Assembly: GCA_038326205.1 (NCBI GenBank)
Contig: JBBQJV010000048.1
Span: forward strand, 1-31,633
Direction: 5' to 3'
DNA: 31,633 bases
Source: UBA7672 sp038326205
Lineage (GTDB): Bacteria > Pseudomonadota > Alphaproteobacteria > Caulobacterales > Hyphomonadaceae
Position numbers and translations under genes: made by a program. The notes below the pieces were generated by a model. That model had not been told where the DNA came from. It was given only the letters and a program-made list of their open reading frames with translations, and did not search any database. Shown here in pieces: positions 1-6,973 of the stretch (positions are counted from its first letter, which is position 1; each line of letters opens with the position of its first letter).

Positions 1-3
1 AAT

Positions 4-300
4 CTATTCGTGCTCACCGTCACGGCGGCGACCCGAATTGGATTTGAAAAAATCAGGCTTCACCGTCGCCACAGTATAAGTCGCAACCGTCATTGCGGCC
101 GCACCAATCAGAACAGCGTGCCCGATGATGCTTGCAAACCCCAAAGTGTAGCTTCCGAGCGCCACGCTCGAGGCTGCGGCCCACATCAACCCAAGTGCCT
201 GCAAGACGTAGTGCCTCATCGACACATCAGTGATGTGGCGGAGCGGGCTCACTTCAGCGTTAAAAATGTAGTTCCACCCGAATACGACCAACCGTCTCAT
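4..300 (-). CDS. Small two-helix membrane protein, unknown function
   Basis: A 98-residue protein with two hydrophobic stretches (about residues 28-50 and 54-80) and a charged C-terminal tail ending in Arg/Asp/Glu/His residues, so probably a small inner-membrane protein. I do not recognise a family. The ATG start overlaps by four bases (ATGA) the stop of an upstream micro-ORF at 297-314. That micro-ORF has the better ribosome binding site, so this gene may be translated by coupling. No neighbour gives a functional clue; the next candidate gene on the same strand is another small membrane protein at 514-699. The frame is open and hydrophobicity is clearly organised, which argues for a real gene, but evidence beyond that is thin. 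Confidence 0.6.
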   Translation of the reverse strand: MRRLVVFGWNYIFNAEVSPLRHITDVSMRHYVLQALGLMWAAASSVALGSYTLGFASIIGHAVLIGAAAMTVATYTVATVKPDFFKSNSGRRRDGEHE

Positions 301-314
301 ATGCCCGCGTGCAT
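297..314 (-). CDS. Possible five-codon leader ORF (MHAGI)
   Basis: ATG at 314 is followed by four codons and a TGA that overlaps the ATG of the 98-residue gene (ATGA junction). A GAGGG stretch lies about seven bases upstream of this ATG, whereas the downstream gene has no clear ribosome binding site of its own. Translational coupling or a leader peptide is inferred, not shown. Confidence 0.25.
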   Translation of the reverse strand: MHAGI

Positions 315-513
315 GTTGTGCACCCTCAATTTCTTGGTTTCACCCTTGGCATGCGCAGTCGGCTAACTGCGTGCATGGGGTGTATTTGCGTTCTCTGCTT
401 GCCTACGCTTGCGGGATACGGCCGGATCGCAAGAAGATCAGAAAAGTGACCTCGCACAGTCAAAAAGAGGCTGGCTCCGACGCATGCCGCAAAGCTATCG
501 TCGTTCCGATCGA

Positions 514-699
514 TCATTGGGCTCTTCGATCGGACGCAGTCGCTGCGAACTGCTCGATCGAGGCTTGTGCATATGCCGACTTTGCGGGCGCCTGCGTAGT
601 TGCTGTTGGCCAGAGAAAGGCCAAGGCCGCTGCTGGGGCTAGCGCCAACATGATCAATGCGGTGAAACCAGCGGAAGATATCGGGGAGGTCGTGGTCAT
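514..699 (-). CDS. Small single-helix membrane protein, unknown function
   Basis: A 61-residue protein with one hydrophobic segment (about residues 10-31, Ala/Leu rich) followed by a polar tail. A GAGG ribosome binding site sits about nine bases before the ATG. Other frames across the same DNA are open too, but only this one combines a ribosome binding site with a sensible membrane profile. I do not recognise the family. It may be a stress-related membrane microprotein, given that the stress cluster begins just downstream on the other strand, but that is only positional. Confidence 0.4.
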   Translation of the reverse strand: MTTTSPISSAGFTALIMLALAPAAALAFLWPTATTQAPAKSAYAQASIEQFAATASDRRAQ

Positions 700-1018
700 T
701 TCAAATGCCTCTATAGCCAGCGCGGCTGATGCAATCGGCCAAGTCTACGAGGCAGCGCTCAATCTGGATTGTTCACAGCAATGAGAGGCTTTGGTCTTTC
801 ATCGACGATAACCGGCGCGCCGTTGAAATAGCTGCCCTACACGACTTGGTGAAGCGCTCGGAGAACATCACTGCAATCCGAAGTCGGTTGAGGGTCGTAA
901 CACCCTCCGAAGAATGCAGAACGGCGCCCGACAGGGCATCGTCGCCTTAAAGCACCCTTCAGAAGATATCTCACTCGAACGCGTGACCTCCCCGAAACGA
1001 AACTCAAGGAAAACAAGA
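700..1018. other. Intergenic stretch holding the fasciclin promoter
   Basis: No convincing gene is visible between the small membrane ORF and the first fasciclin gene. The only recognisable element is the ECF-type promoter match at 874-902, which would give a 5' leader of roughly 110 bases. Confidence 0.4.
874..902 (+). promoter_or_regulatory. Candidate ECF sigma promoter of fasciclin gene 1
   Basis: CAATCC at 874-879, then 18 bases, then TAACA at 898-902. This resembles the TGATCC-N18-TAAGA consensus known for RpoE of the RpoE/ChrR group and matches the layout found upstream of three other genes of this cluster. Assignment is by motif only. Confidence 0.4.
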
Positions 1019-1540
1019 ATGCGTATGCTTCTCTCCGGCGCTGCACTTGCCGCCATGCTTGGTGCAAGCGCGTGCATGACCGCTACTGAAGCGTCCTCAG
1101 TAGCGGCTGCCCCTGTTGCAGCCAGTGATATTGTAGATACCGCTCTCGCAGCTGGTCAGTTCAAGACGCTTGTGGCTGCCGTTCAGGCCGCAGGTCTGGA
1201 ATCCACGCTCCGCGGTGCGGGTCCGTTCACGGTGTTCGCGCCGACGGACGCGGCCTTCGCAGCGCTGCCCGCAGGTACAGTTGCTGATCTTTTGAAGCCT
1301 GAGAACAAGGCAAAGCTCACAGGGATCCTCACCTATCACGTGCTATCCGGCAAAGTTCCGGCATCTGCGGTCGCCGGCAAGACCGTGGAAGTCGCAACTG
1401 TCCAGGGCAAGACAGTGAAGGTCATCGGAGCATCTGACGGCACCGTGACCGTGAATGGCGCAAAAGTTGTGGCGGCGGACGTCAACGCCTCTAATGGCGT
1501 CATTCACGTCATCGACAGGGTTATCCTCCCGCCGATGTAG
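1019..1540 (+). CDS. Fasciclin-domain lipoprotein (copy 1)
   Basis: A 173-residue exported protein with one fasciclin (FAS1) domain. The start is placed at 1019 because AAGGA lies eight bases upstream and the N-terminus is then a clean signal peptide with a possible lipobox ending at Cys20 (ASAC). The FAS1 domain covers about residues 38-172. It shows the family's TVFAPTDAAFAALP core, the TYHVL strand, and a C-terminal NGVIHVIDRVILPP motif. FAS1 domains mediate adhesion or ligand binding in the envelope. In alphaproteobacteria such genes often sit beside ECF sigma factors, as here. A strong terminator follows, so it is a separate transcript from the sigma gene. It is strikingly similar to the second copy at 4416-4964. 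The ligand is unknown. Confidence 0.93.
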   Translation: MRMLLSGAALAAMLGASACMTATEASSVAAAPVAASDIVDTALAAGQFKTLVAAVQAAGLESTLRGAGPFTVFAPTDAAFAALPAGTVADLLKPENKAKLTGILTYHVLSGKVPASAVAGKTVEVATVQGKTVKVIGASDGTVTVNGAKVVAADVNASNGVIHVIDRVILPPM

Positions 1541-1593
1541 GTCAACGTAGCGAAGCCGAGAGCGACCCATCTCCGAAAGGTGTTGCTCAGCTT

Positions 1594-1638
1594 GGTTGCC
1601 GTCCGCGTCTCTCCCCAGGCGCGGACGGACAACCTTTT
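1594..1638 (+). terminator. Rho-independent terminator after fasciclin gene 1
   Basis: GGTTG plus CCGTCCGCG (1594-1607) pairs with CGCGGACGG and CAACC (1620-1634), with one bulged A, a 12-base loop and TTTT directly after. An outer GCTCAGC/GCTGAGC pair (1585-1591 with 1642-1648) can extend it. Confidence 0.8.
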
Positions 1639-1692
1639 AAGGCTGAGCGCCCCTGAAGCCCGATCTGAACGATGGTCCGGGAGAAGGACTGG

Positions 1693-1720
1693 CGATCCTT
1701 GGGACTTTCATGTGATACGA
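1693..1720 (+). promoter_or_regulatory. Candidate autoregulated ECF promoter of the sigma gene
   Basis: CGATCC at 1693-1698, a 17-base spacer, then TACGA at 1716-1720. The expected transcription start falls at or within a few bases of the ATG at 1725, so the message would be nearly leaderless. No ribosome binding site precedes that ATG, which fits. The spacer is one base shorter than in the three sibling promoters. Confidence 0.35.
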
Positions 1721-1724
1721 CCTT

Positions 1725-2324
1725 ATGGTCGCGAAGAGCTCAGGTGGGATTCGGCTGGCTGGTGAAGCGCTGGCGGAAGAAAACCGTGAGCAATTTGCCA
1801 GTCTTCTTGTGGCTGTTGCAGAGAACCAGGATCGCGCAGCCTTTTCCGAATTGTTCGCCTATTATGCACCTCGCGTAAAATCCTATCTCATGCGGCTCGG
1901 CTCCGATGGCGCTCAGGCCGAAGAGATAGCCCAGGACGTAATGGTTACGGTTTGGCGTAAGGCCAGCTTGTTCGACCGGCGCCAGGCATCGGTCTCCACC
2001 TGGATTTTTCGGATCGCTCGCAATCGCCGGATTGATGTCTTCCGTCGCACAAAGAAGCCGGAACTCGATCCGGAAGAGACGATGCTCTTGCCGTCCGGCG
2101 TTGATGCGCCGGACGCTGGGGTCGATGCGATGGAAACGGAAACGCGAGTTCGCGCTGCAATGAAAGAATTGCCGGAAGAGCAGCGGCAGTTGTTGAAGCT
2201 CTCATTCTACGAAGGGCTTTCGCACAGCGAAATCGCAGAGAAGTTGAATGTGCCTCTAGGCACCGTGAAATCGCGCATAAGGCTGGCTTTCCGCAGGATG
2301 AAGGCAGATTTGCACGAGGAATGA
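1725..2324 (+). CDS. ECF sigma factor, RpoE/ChrR group
   Basis: A 199-residue group IV sigma factor. Region 2 spans about residues 37-105, including the EEIAQDVMVTVWRKA stretch and the STWIFRIARNRRIDVFRR helix that contacts the -10 element. Region 4 spans about residues 143-195, with an ALPEEQ-like segment followed by a helix-turn-helix (SHSEIAEKLNVPLGTVKSRI). The next gene is a ChrR-like anti-sigma factor 42 bases downstream, which places it with sigma factors that answer singlet oxygen and organic peroxides in Rhodobacter and Caulobacter. No ribosome binding site precedes the ATG; the region before residue 30 is variable in the family, so a shorter start is possible. Likely targets are the neighbouring genes that share its promoter motif. 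Confidence 0.93.
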   Translation: MVAKSSGGIRLAGEALAEENREQFASLLVAVAENQDRAAFSELFAYYAPRVKSYLMRLGSDGAQAEEIAQDVMVTVWRKASLFDRRQASVSTWIFRIARNRRIDVFRRTKKPELDPEETMLLPSGVDAPDAGVDAMETETRVRAAMKELPEEQRQLLKLSFYEGLSHSEIAEKLNVPLGTVKSRIRLAFRRMKADLHEE

Positions 2325-2366
2325 TCGGACAGCGTCGGCCGCACGTATCAAGAGAAGAAATCGTTT

Positions 2367-3032
2367 ATGGGTCACCTGTCGCGTGTCGAGATGATGAAGA
2401 TAAAGTTCGGACAGCTTATGGATGAAGCGGCCAGCGCCGCTTTGGCGTCGGGAAGGGTAGGGCCCGAGCTGGGTCTTTTTGTCGACAGTCTCATGCAGAT
2501 GAGGGGCATGTCCGACCTTCCCGGTGAAGCTGTCGCCGGCGCGGCGCTGGAATGCGAAGAGCCAACTGAGCTCTCACCCCACGCGCTCGACATGGCGTTT
2601 GCTGCTATCGAGCGCGGCGCGCAGCCAACAACAAGCCGCTCGCTTCGCTATCACGAACTGTCCGGCTTACCGGCAGGTTTGGTCGACGCGATCGCAACTG
2701 CCGAGCACAGCGGCGGCTGGAAACGGGCTACGCGGGGAGTAAGTCAGCTTCGACTCGATCTGTCAGGCCGGTCCAGAACGGAGCTCATACGGATTGAGGC
2801 AGGCGCGGCCGTTCCCCCGCACTCGCACAAGGGCCAGGAGCTGTCGCTATGTCTTGTCGGTGGATATTCCGACGGAACAGCAGCCTACGGGCCCGGCGAT
2901 GTCTCGATCGCAGATCCCAGCGTGCGGCATCAGCCTAAGGCCGACGATGACGGCCCTTGCTTCGTGCTCTCGGTAACTGATGCCCCCTTGAATTTTTCAA
3001 TACTTGACTGGCTACAGTGGTCGACACGATGA
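2367..3032 (+). CDS. ChrR-like cupin anti-sigma factor lacking the N-terminal zinc ligands
   Basis: A 221-residue partner of the upstream sigma factor. The C-terminal cupin domain (about residues 120-215) has His152, His154, Glu158 and His188. Their spacing is identical to the zinc-binding set His141, His143, Glu147 and His177 of Rhodobacter sphaeroides ChrR. The N-terminal region (about residues 10-65) still aligns with the helical anti-sigma domain, but the usual His-x3-Cys-x2-Cys zinc motif is replaced by residues such as Ser, Met and Arg. It may hold the sigma factor without structural zinc, or be a weakened inhibitor. A start at Met9 is possible since the ribosome binding site is poor. 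It is probably co-transcribed with the sigma gene. Confidence 0.88.
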   Translation: MGHLSRVEMMKIKFGQLMDEAASAALASGRVGPELGLFVDSLMQMRGMSDLPGEAVAGAALECEEPTELSPHALDMAFAAIERGAQPTTSRSLRYHELSGLPAGLVDAIATAEHSGGWKRATRGVSQLRLDLSGRSRTELIRIEAGAAVPPHSHKGQELSLCLVGGYSDGTAAYGPGDVSIADPSVRHQPKADDDGPCFVLSVTDAPLNFSILDWLQWSTR

Positions 3033-3059
3033 ATGCCGCTCGCGCTGATATCTCTAGCG

Positions 3060-3533
3060 CTAACCGTCCGTGAGATGCGGCCTGACGACCGGCAATCTTT
3101 TGAGCTCCGCTGCGTATCTGAGCCCGATTTTCTTTAATCGCTCAGGGGCGAAGTCCACCTGAGCTAGCGCCATGCCTCGATCGAAAACCTCACTGTACCG
3201 CTTGATCAGGCCACCATTGAGTTCGAAGCGGCTCATTCCGTCGAAGACCACCCGCGCGCCACTCGCCTCTGGAAGCGTTGTGTCATAGCTGAACAGGTAG
3301 CTCGCATAGCCGAGCGTGTCAGATGCGAGAGGGGAAGAGAACTCCCACCGGTAGTTCGTTCCGCCCGCATAAAAATGGTCGACAGTCTCGCAGATGCCGA
3401 TGCGTCCCGGCTTCGACGCACCGAAAAAATAGTCATCGTAGACGCCGTCGTCCGTGAAGAGATTTGCGAGTGCGTTGCCGTCGCGCCGCTCGATGGCTCG
3501 AGCAAATGTTTCCAGGAGCGCGAAGAAAACCAT
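3060..3533 (-). CDS. SnoaL/NTF2-like protein
   Basis: A 157-residue protein with the NTF2-like fold pattern: an N-terminal helix, the segment RRDGNALANLFTDDGVYDDYF typical of SnoaL-like proteins, then beta-rich sequence ending in a conserved RYSEVFD strand. Such proteins bind small hydrophobic molecules or act as isomerases and hydrolases; the substrate is not inferable. It has no signal peptide, so it should be cytoplasmic. It faces away from the SOUL gene across 107 bases and converges on the anti-sigma gene. SnoaL-like genes recur near ECF/ChrR loci, so membership in the same stress regulon is a reasonable inference, although I found no clear ECF promoter for it. Confidence 0.8.
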   Translation of the reverse strand: MVFFALLETFARAIERRDGNALANLFTDDGVYDDYFFGASKPGRIGICETVDHFYAGGTNYRWEFSSPLASDTLGYASYLFSYDTTLPEASGARVVFDGMSRFELNGGLIKRYSEVFDRGMALAQVDFAPERLKKIGLRYAAELKRLPVVRPHLTDG

Positions 3534-3606
3534 TGAGCAGTGCCCGAGTTCCCGACTTCTGGCGTCAGCGTCTGCAGCTCCTTGCTACAGATACCGCCAG
3601 CTCCAA

Positions 3607-3635
3607 TGGTCCAGAATGACCTGAGGTGCGTATCG
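3607..3635 (+). promoter_or_regulatory. Candidate ECF promoter of the SOUL gene
   Basis: TGGTCC at 3607-3612, exactly 18 bases, then TATCG at 3631-3635. The predicted start of transcription falls at about the ATG at 3641, so the message could be leaderless. Motif evidence only. Confidence 0.4.
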
Positions 3636-3640
3636 CTGTC

Positions 3641-4267
3641 ATGCTGAAAACAATTCGAACGATATTTGTAGCGCTCGCAGTTACCGCTTGGGGAGCCTTG
3701 CCTGCCATGGCCACAGAAGAGCCGGTGTTCACCATTGTGAAGCGGGATGGAAGTTTTGAAATCCGCGACTACGCCCCCTTGATCGTGGCGGAAACGACCT
3801 TGACCGGAAGCGCCGAGCGCGCGCGCAATGCCGGGTTCCAGCCACTGGCAGACTATATTTTTGCCAAGGACCGCAAGGGGTCGACCATCGCGATGACTGC
3901 GCCGGTTACCCAAGCCCCGCGTGAGCAGATCGCGATGACTGCGCCGGTTACGCAACGTTCCGAAGGCGAAAGCTGGACCATCTCCTTCACCATGCCCGCC
4001 AGGTATACGATGGAGACCTTGCCGGCGCCGGCCAATCCAAATGTCAGGCTCATTCCTCAAGCTGCGCGCCGTATGGCTGTGATACGCTTCTCCGGCATGG
4101 GGTCGGCCAGCTCCATGGACAAGTCGCGCATCGAGTTACTGAATCAGGTGAAAGCGCTTGGCCTTCAGACAGTCGGCGAGCCCGTTTTTGCCTTCTATGA
4201 CCCGCCGTGGACCCCGCCCTTCTTCCGGCGCAACGAGGTGATGATCGAAATAGCGCCGCACGACTGA
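3641..4267 (+). CDS. SOUL family heme-binding protein
   Basis: A 208-residue exported protein. Residues 1-25 form a signal peptide with an ALPAMA cleavage region. The rest matches the SOUL/HBP family: an early FEIRDYAPLIVAET motif, a duplicated IAMTAPV motif (around residues 82 and 95), a WTISFTMP strand, and a C-terminal FYDPPWTPPFFRRNEVMIE motif. SOUL proteins bind heme or porphyrins; in a cluster with a ChrR-type sigma system, a role in handling photosensitising tetrapyrroles is a fair inference. The start is ambiguous: an in-frame GTG lies at 3626, but the candidate promoter -10 element overlaps that region, which favours the ATG at 3641. Confidence 0.9.
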   Translation: MLKTIRTIFVALAVTAWGALPAMATEEPVFTIVKRDGSFEIRDYAPLIVAETTLTGSAERARNAGFQPLADYIFAKDRKGSTIAMTAPVTQAPREQIAMTAPVTQRSEGESWTISFTMPARYTMETLPAPANPNVRLIPQAARRMAVIRFSGMGSASSMDKSRIELLNQVKALGLQTVGEPVFAFYDPPWTPPFFRRNEVMIEIAPHD

Positions 4268-4310
4268 AATGCGCGTCACAGGTTGTCGCCGATCACACTG
4301 TCGTGACCTG

Positions 4311-4339
4311 CGATCCAGCAGTCTTCCGCGCTCGTATCC
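4311..4339 (+). promoter_or_regulatory. Candidate ECF promoter of fasciclin gene 2
   Basis: CGATCC at 4311-4316, exactly 18 bases, then TATCC at 4335-4339, leaving a leader of about 70 bases before the ATG at 4416. It is the same arrangement as upstream of the SOUL gene and fasciclin gene 1. Confidence 0.4.
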
Positions 4340-4415
4340 GGGGAAACAGCGTACGTATCCGCACGAGATCGTTCGCTCCCACAATCACTCTTCGTGACAC
4401 CCAAGGACCCTGAAG

Positions 4416-4964
4416 ATGAAAATACTTCTCCCAATCGCAGCTTTCGCCGTTCTTGGCGCTGCGTGTTCCCCTGAACCTGCACCGGCGACACCGGCGCCAG
4501 CGGCAACCGTCGAGGCGCCTGCGCCTGCGCCCGTTCCGGTGGAGGCGAAGGACATCGTCGACACGGCGATTGCCGCCGGATCGTTCACGACACTTGTCGC
4601 CGCGGTCCAGGCCGCTGGTCTAGAGGCGACGCTACGCGGCGCTGGTCCGTTCACAGTGTTCGCCCCGACGGACGCTGCCTTTGCCGCTCTTCCGGCAGGG
4701 ACGGTCGAGAGCCTTCTGAAACCTGAAAACAAGGACAAGCTCGTTGCAATCCTGACCTATCACGTGCTTCCAGCTGAAGTGATGTCGTCCGCGATCGGGA
4801 TGCAGACGCTGGAACCTGCAACGGTTCAAGGTGCAACGGTCAAGGTTGTCGGCAGTGCTGGTGGCGTGATGATCAATGACGCGAAAGTCGTCACGGCGGA
4901 TGTCGATGCTTCCAATGGCGTCATCCACGTGATCGATAAAGTGATCATGCCTCCGGCGAAGTAG
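4416..4964 (+). CDS. Fasciclin-domain lipoprotein (copy 2)
   Basis: A 182-residue exported protein: signal peptide with a lipobox-like LGAAC (Cys17), a Pro/Ala-rich linker (about residues 18-43) and a FAS1 domain (about residues 45-180). Long stretches of the FAS1 domain, such as AGLEATLRGAGPFTVFAPTD and the DASNGVIHVID motif, are nearly identical to copy 1 at 1019-1540. The linker is longer than in copy 1 and may hold the domain further from the membrane. It lies about 150 bases after the SOUL gene but has its own candidate ECF promoter and its own terminator. Confidence 0.93.
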   Translation: MKILLPIAAFAVLGAACSPEPAPATPAPAATVEAPAPAPVPVEAKDIVDTAIAAGSFTTLVAAVQAAGLEATLRGAGPFTVFAPTDAAFAALPAGTVESLLKPENKDKLVAILTYHVLPAEVMSSAIGMQTLEPATVQGATVKVVGSAGGVMINDAKVVTADVDASNGVIHVIDKVIMPPAK

Positions 4965-5022
4965 CTTAACCCAGCCTAACTCCCCCCTCGCGCACGTCCC
5001 TCCCTCCGGACTGTGCGCCGGC

Positions 5023-5058
5023 AAGCCGCCTGCTCTCAAAGCGGGCGGCTTGTTGCGT
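5023..5058 (+). terminator. Rho-independent terminator after fasciclin gene 2
   Basis: AAGCCGCCTGC (5023-5033) pairs with GCGGGCGGCTT (5041-5051) over a 7-base loop with one T-G wobble, followed by a T-rich tail. It also blocks read-through toward the convergent carotenoid oxygenase gene. Confidence 0.8.
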
Positions 5059-5239
5059 TTGTACATTGGGTCTGAATGGGCATGGGCGCCCGATGTCGAT
5101 CGCCGCGCCATCAGGTTGATTTAACTGCAGGATGCAGGGTCATCCTTGGGCGCTTGTTCACAGGCGTCTATTGATACCCGCCCGAACTGACACAGCAACC
5201 TCGGCAATAGGACGTTCCGCAGGAGTTGGACCGCCAGCG

Positions 5240-6577
5240 TTAATCCTGCAGAGGTATCCAGCTACCGTGTGCGCCATAGGGCACGCGTTCGGGAAGGTGG
5301 ATCGTAGCTACCGGCGGCGCGGCGAAATTCTGGGCATCCAGGATAAGAAACTTTGAACGCCCACTCGTTTCGTCATGGCAGATTGTCATGACCCAGCCTT
5401 CGTCCTCACCCTCGCCGCCAGAGGCGAAGACCGGCTCGCCGCCCCGCACATTGGTTCCGAGTTCATGGGTCGCGCGCGAGCCGTCGCGAAGGTCATACTT
5501 GAAGAGTTGCGAGCCGTAGATCGGCTCTTCTGAGTTGCCTTCGCCATCGAGCGACATGAGATAGCCAAAGCGCGCATCGAGTCCGACGCGGCTTTCGTTT
5601 ACGCGTCCGAAGTCGCCTGCAGCGTCATCGATCTGGTCTTCCCTCACGGCTCCGGAATCGAGATCAATCGTCCAGCGCCAGAGTCTCGCCACGTTGGAGT
5701 AGTCATTCGAATCCGCGCCAAAAGCAGAAGCCATCTTTGAGACGTGCATGATGATGCTGCTACCGGCCTCGAATGCGTTCACTGTATGAAAGACGTAGCA
5801 GGGCTCGATGGGGAACCATCGGACGTCGTTGGCGCCGCCCGAGCGCGGCATCACACCCAGCCGAGCGCCCGCTGAAGCGTCGAACTGATAGGGCATACCA
5901 GACGCGATCAGCTGCGGCTTGAACAGCAGAGGCAGGTCCATGAAGATCACGAAGTTACGGGTGATGGCAAAGTCATGCATCATGACCATGTTGGGGACCT
6001 CGATCCCTTCGATCTGCTTCAATTGTCCGTCCGCGCCGACGCGAATGTAGTGCAGGAAGGGTGGCTTGAACGCGAAATAGGAAAACGCCAACAGTTCGCC
6101 GGTTTCAGGACATACTTTCGGATGGGCAGTCATCGAGCACGTCAGCGCTCCACCGTAGTTTTCGCAGCCGAGCGTGTTGAGGTCCTGGTCGATCAGCCAA
6201 GGCCAGGAGCTTTCGTTCAGGCACAGGATCTGCTTTCCATGCAAAAGTACGTGCGTGTTGGCGGTCCCGCGTCCTAGCTCGCGCGGTGCAGTGACCGGGC
6301 GGATGACTGGGTCAGTGATGTTCGGGGTCTGGACGAACCGATTGCGATGCCACTCCGCCATTCCGTTCCTCAAGCGGATGCCGTGCACCATGCCATCACC
6401 GAGAAACCAGTGGGGCGATTTCCCCGACTTTGGGTTGGGTCCAGTACGGACGTAGGTGCCATTCAATTCCGGTGGAATCGTTCCGTCGACCTGAAGGCCT
6501 GATGAGGTCCGCTCATCAACAAGCGGCGCCCAGTTACCCCGCTGGTGCCAGGGCAAGGTCGAAGCAGTGTCTGCCAT
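5240..6577 (-). CDS. Carotenoid cleavage oxygenase
   Basis: A 445-residue enzyme of the carotenoid oxygenase (RPE65/lignostilbene dioxygenase) family, cytoplasmic and of normal length. The four iron-binding histidines are recognisable: His152 (SMTAHPKV), His201 (MMHDFA), His264 (VFHTVNAFE) and His437 (YGAHGSW). The N-terminal LNGTYVRTGPNP motif and HWFLGDGMVHGI motif are also typical. These non-heme iron enzymes split conjugated double bonds of apocarotenoids or stilbenes with O2; the exact substrate cannot be read. No signal peptide. It converges on fasciclin gene 2. Upstream on its strand a weak ECF-like match (TTGTCC, 17 bases, TACTC; 6623-6650) may link it to the stress regulon. Confidence 0.93.
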   Translation of the reverse strand: MADTASTLPWHQRGNWAPLVDERTSSGLQVDGTIPPELNGTYVRTGPNPKSGKSPHWFLGDGMVHGIRLRNGMAEWHRNRFVQTPNITDPVIRPVTAPRELGRGTANTHVLLHGKQILCLNESSWPWLIDQDLNTLGCENYGGALTCSMTAHPKVCPETGELLAFSYFAFKPPFLHYIRVGADGQLKQIEGIEVPNMVMMHDFAITRNFVIFMDLPLLFKPQLIASGMPYQFDASAGARLGVMPRSGGANDVRWFPIEPCYVFHTVNAFEAGSSIIMHVSKMASAFGADSNDYSNVARLWRWTIDLDSGAVREDQIDDAAGDFGRVNESRVGLDARFGYLMSLDGEGNSEEPIYGSQLFKYDLRDGSRATHELGTNVRGGEPVFASGGEGEDEGWVMTICHDETSGRSKFLILDAQNFAAPPVATIHLPERVPYGAHGSWIPLQD

Positions 6578-6973
6578 GTGTGAATCGAAGCCTCTCGTTC
6601 AAGACAATCCAGCCGGCCGCCAGAGTAGGCGCCCGCGACATTCCGGACAAGAGGACGCGAAAGCGTCGCATGGTTCGATCTACGTGCGACCCAGGAATGG
6701 AAGGACGAGCGGAAAAGTTTGCAGAGGACCCGCCTGACTACGCGACACGCCGCACTAATCGGTTTTGGTGGTAGCCTTGCTCGCAACAATTCGGCCATCA
6801 GGCGGGGATAACTGTTTCTGGATACTGGCATTCAGGATGTCGCGCAGCATCAGGATGGATGTGGGGAATTCTGGTATCAAGTCCTTTGGCGTTCCGAGGG
6901 GGTCGGTCCTCGCAAACCGGCTGACCCGCAACGCCCGGCAGCTGGCGACACTCGCATCGACGATGGATGACGT
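6578..6973. other. Divergent intergenic region
   Basis: About 400 bases between the divergent carotenoid oxygenase and MscS genes. Open frames here lack ribosome binding sites and protein-like composition. It must carry both promoters; only the weak ECF-like element at 6623-6650 (minus strand) is recognisable. Confidence 0.4.

Noticed and set aside
371..784. 137-codon plus-strand ORF
   Set aside because: No ribosome binding site or recognisable pattern; the opposite strand has a small membrane protein with a good site in part of the same DNA.
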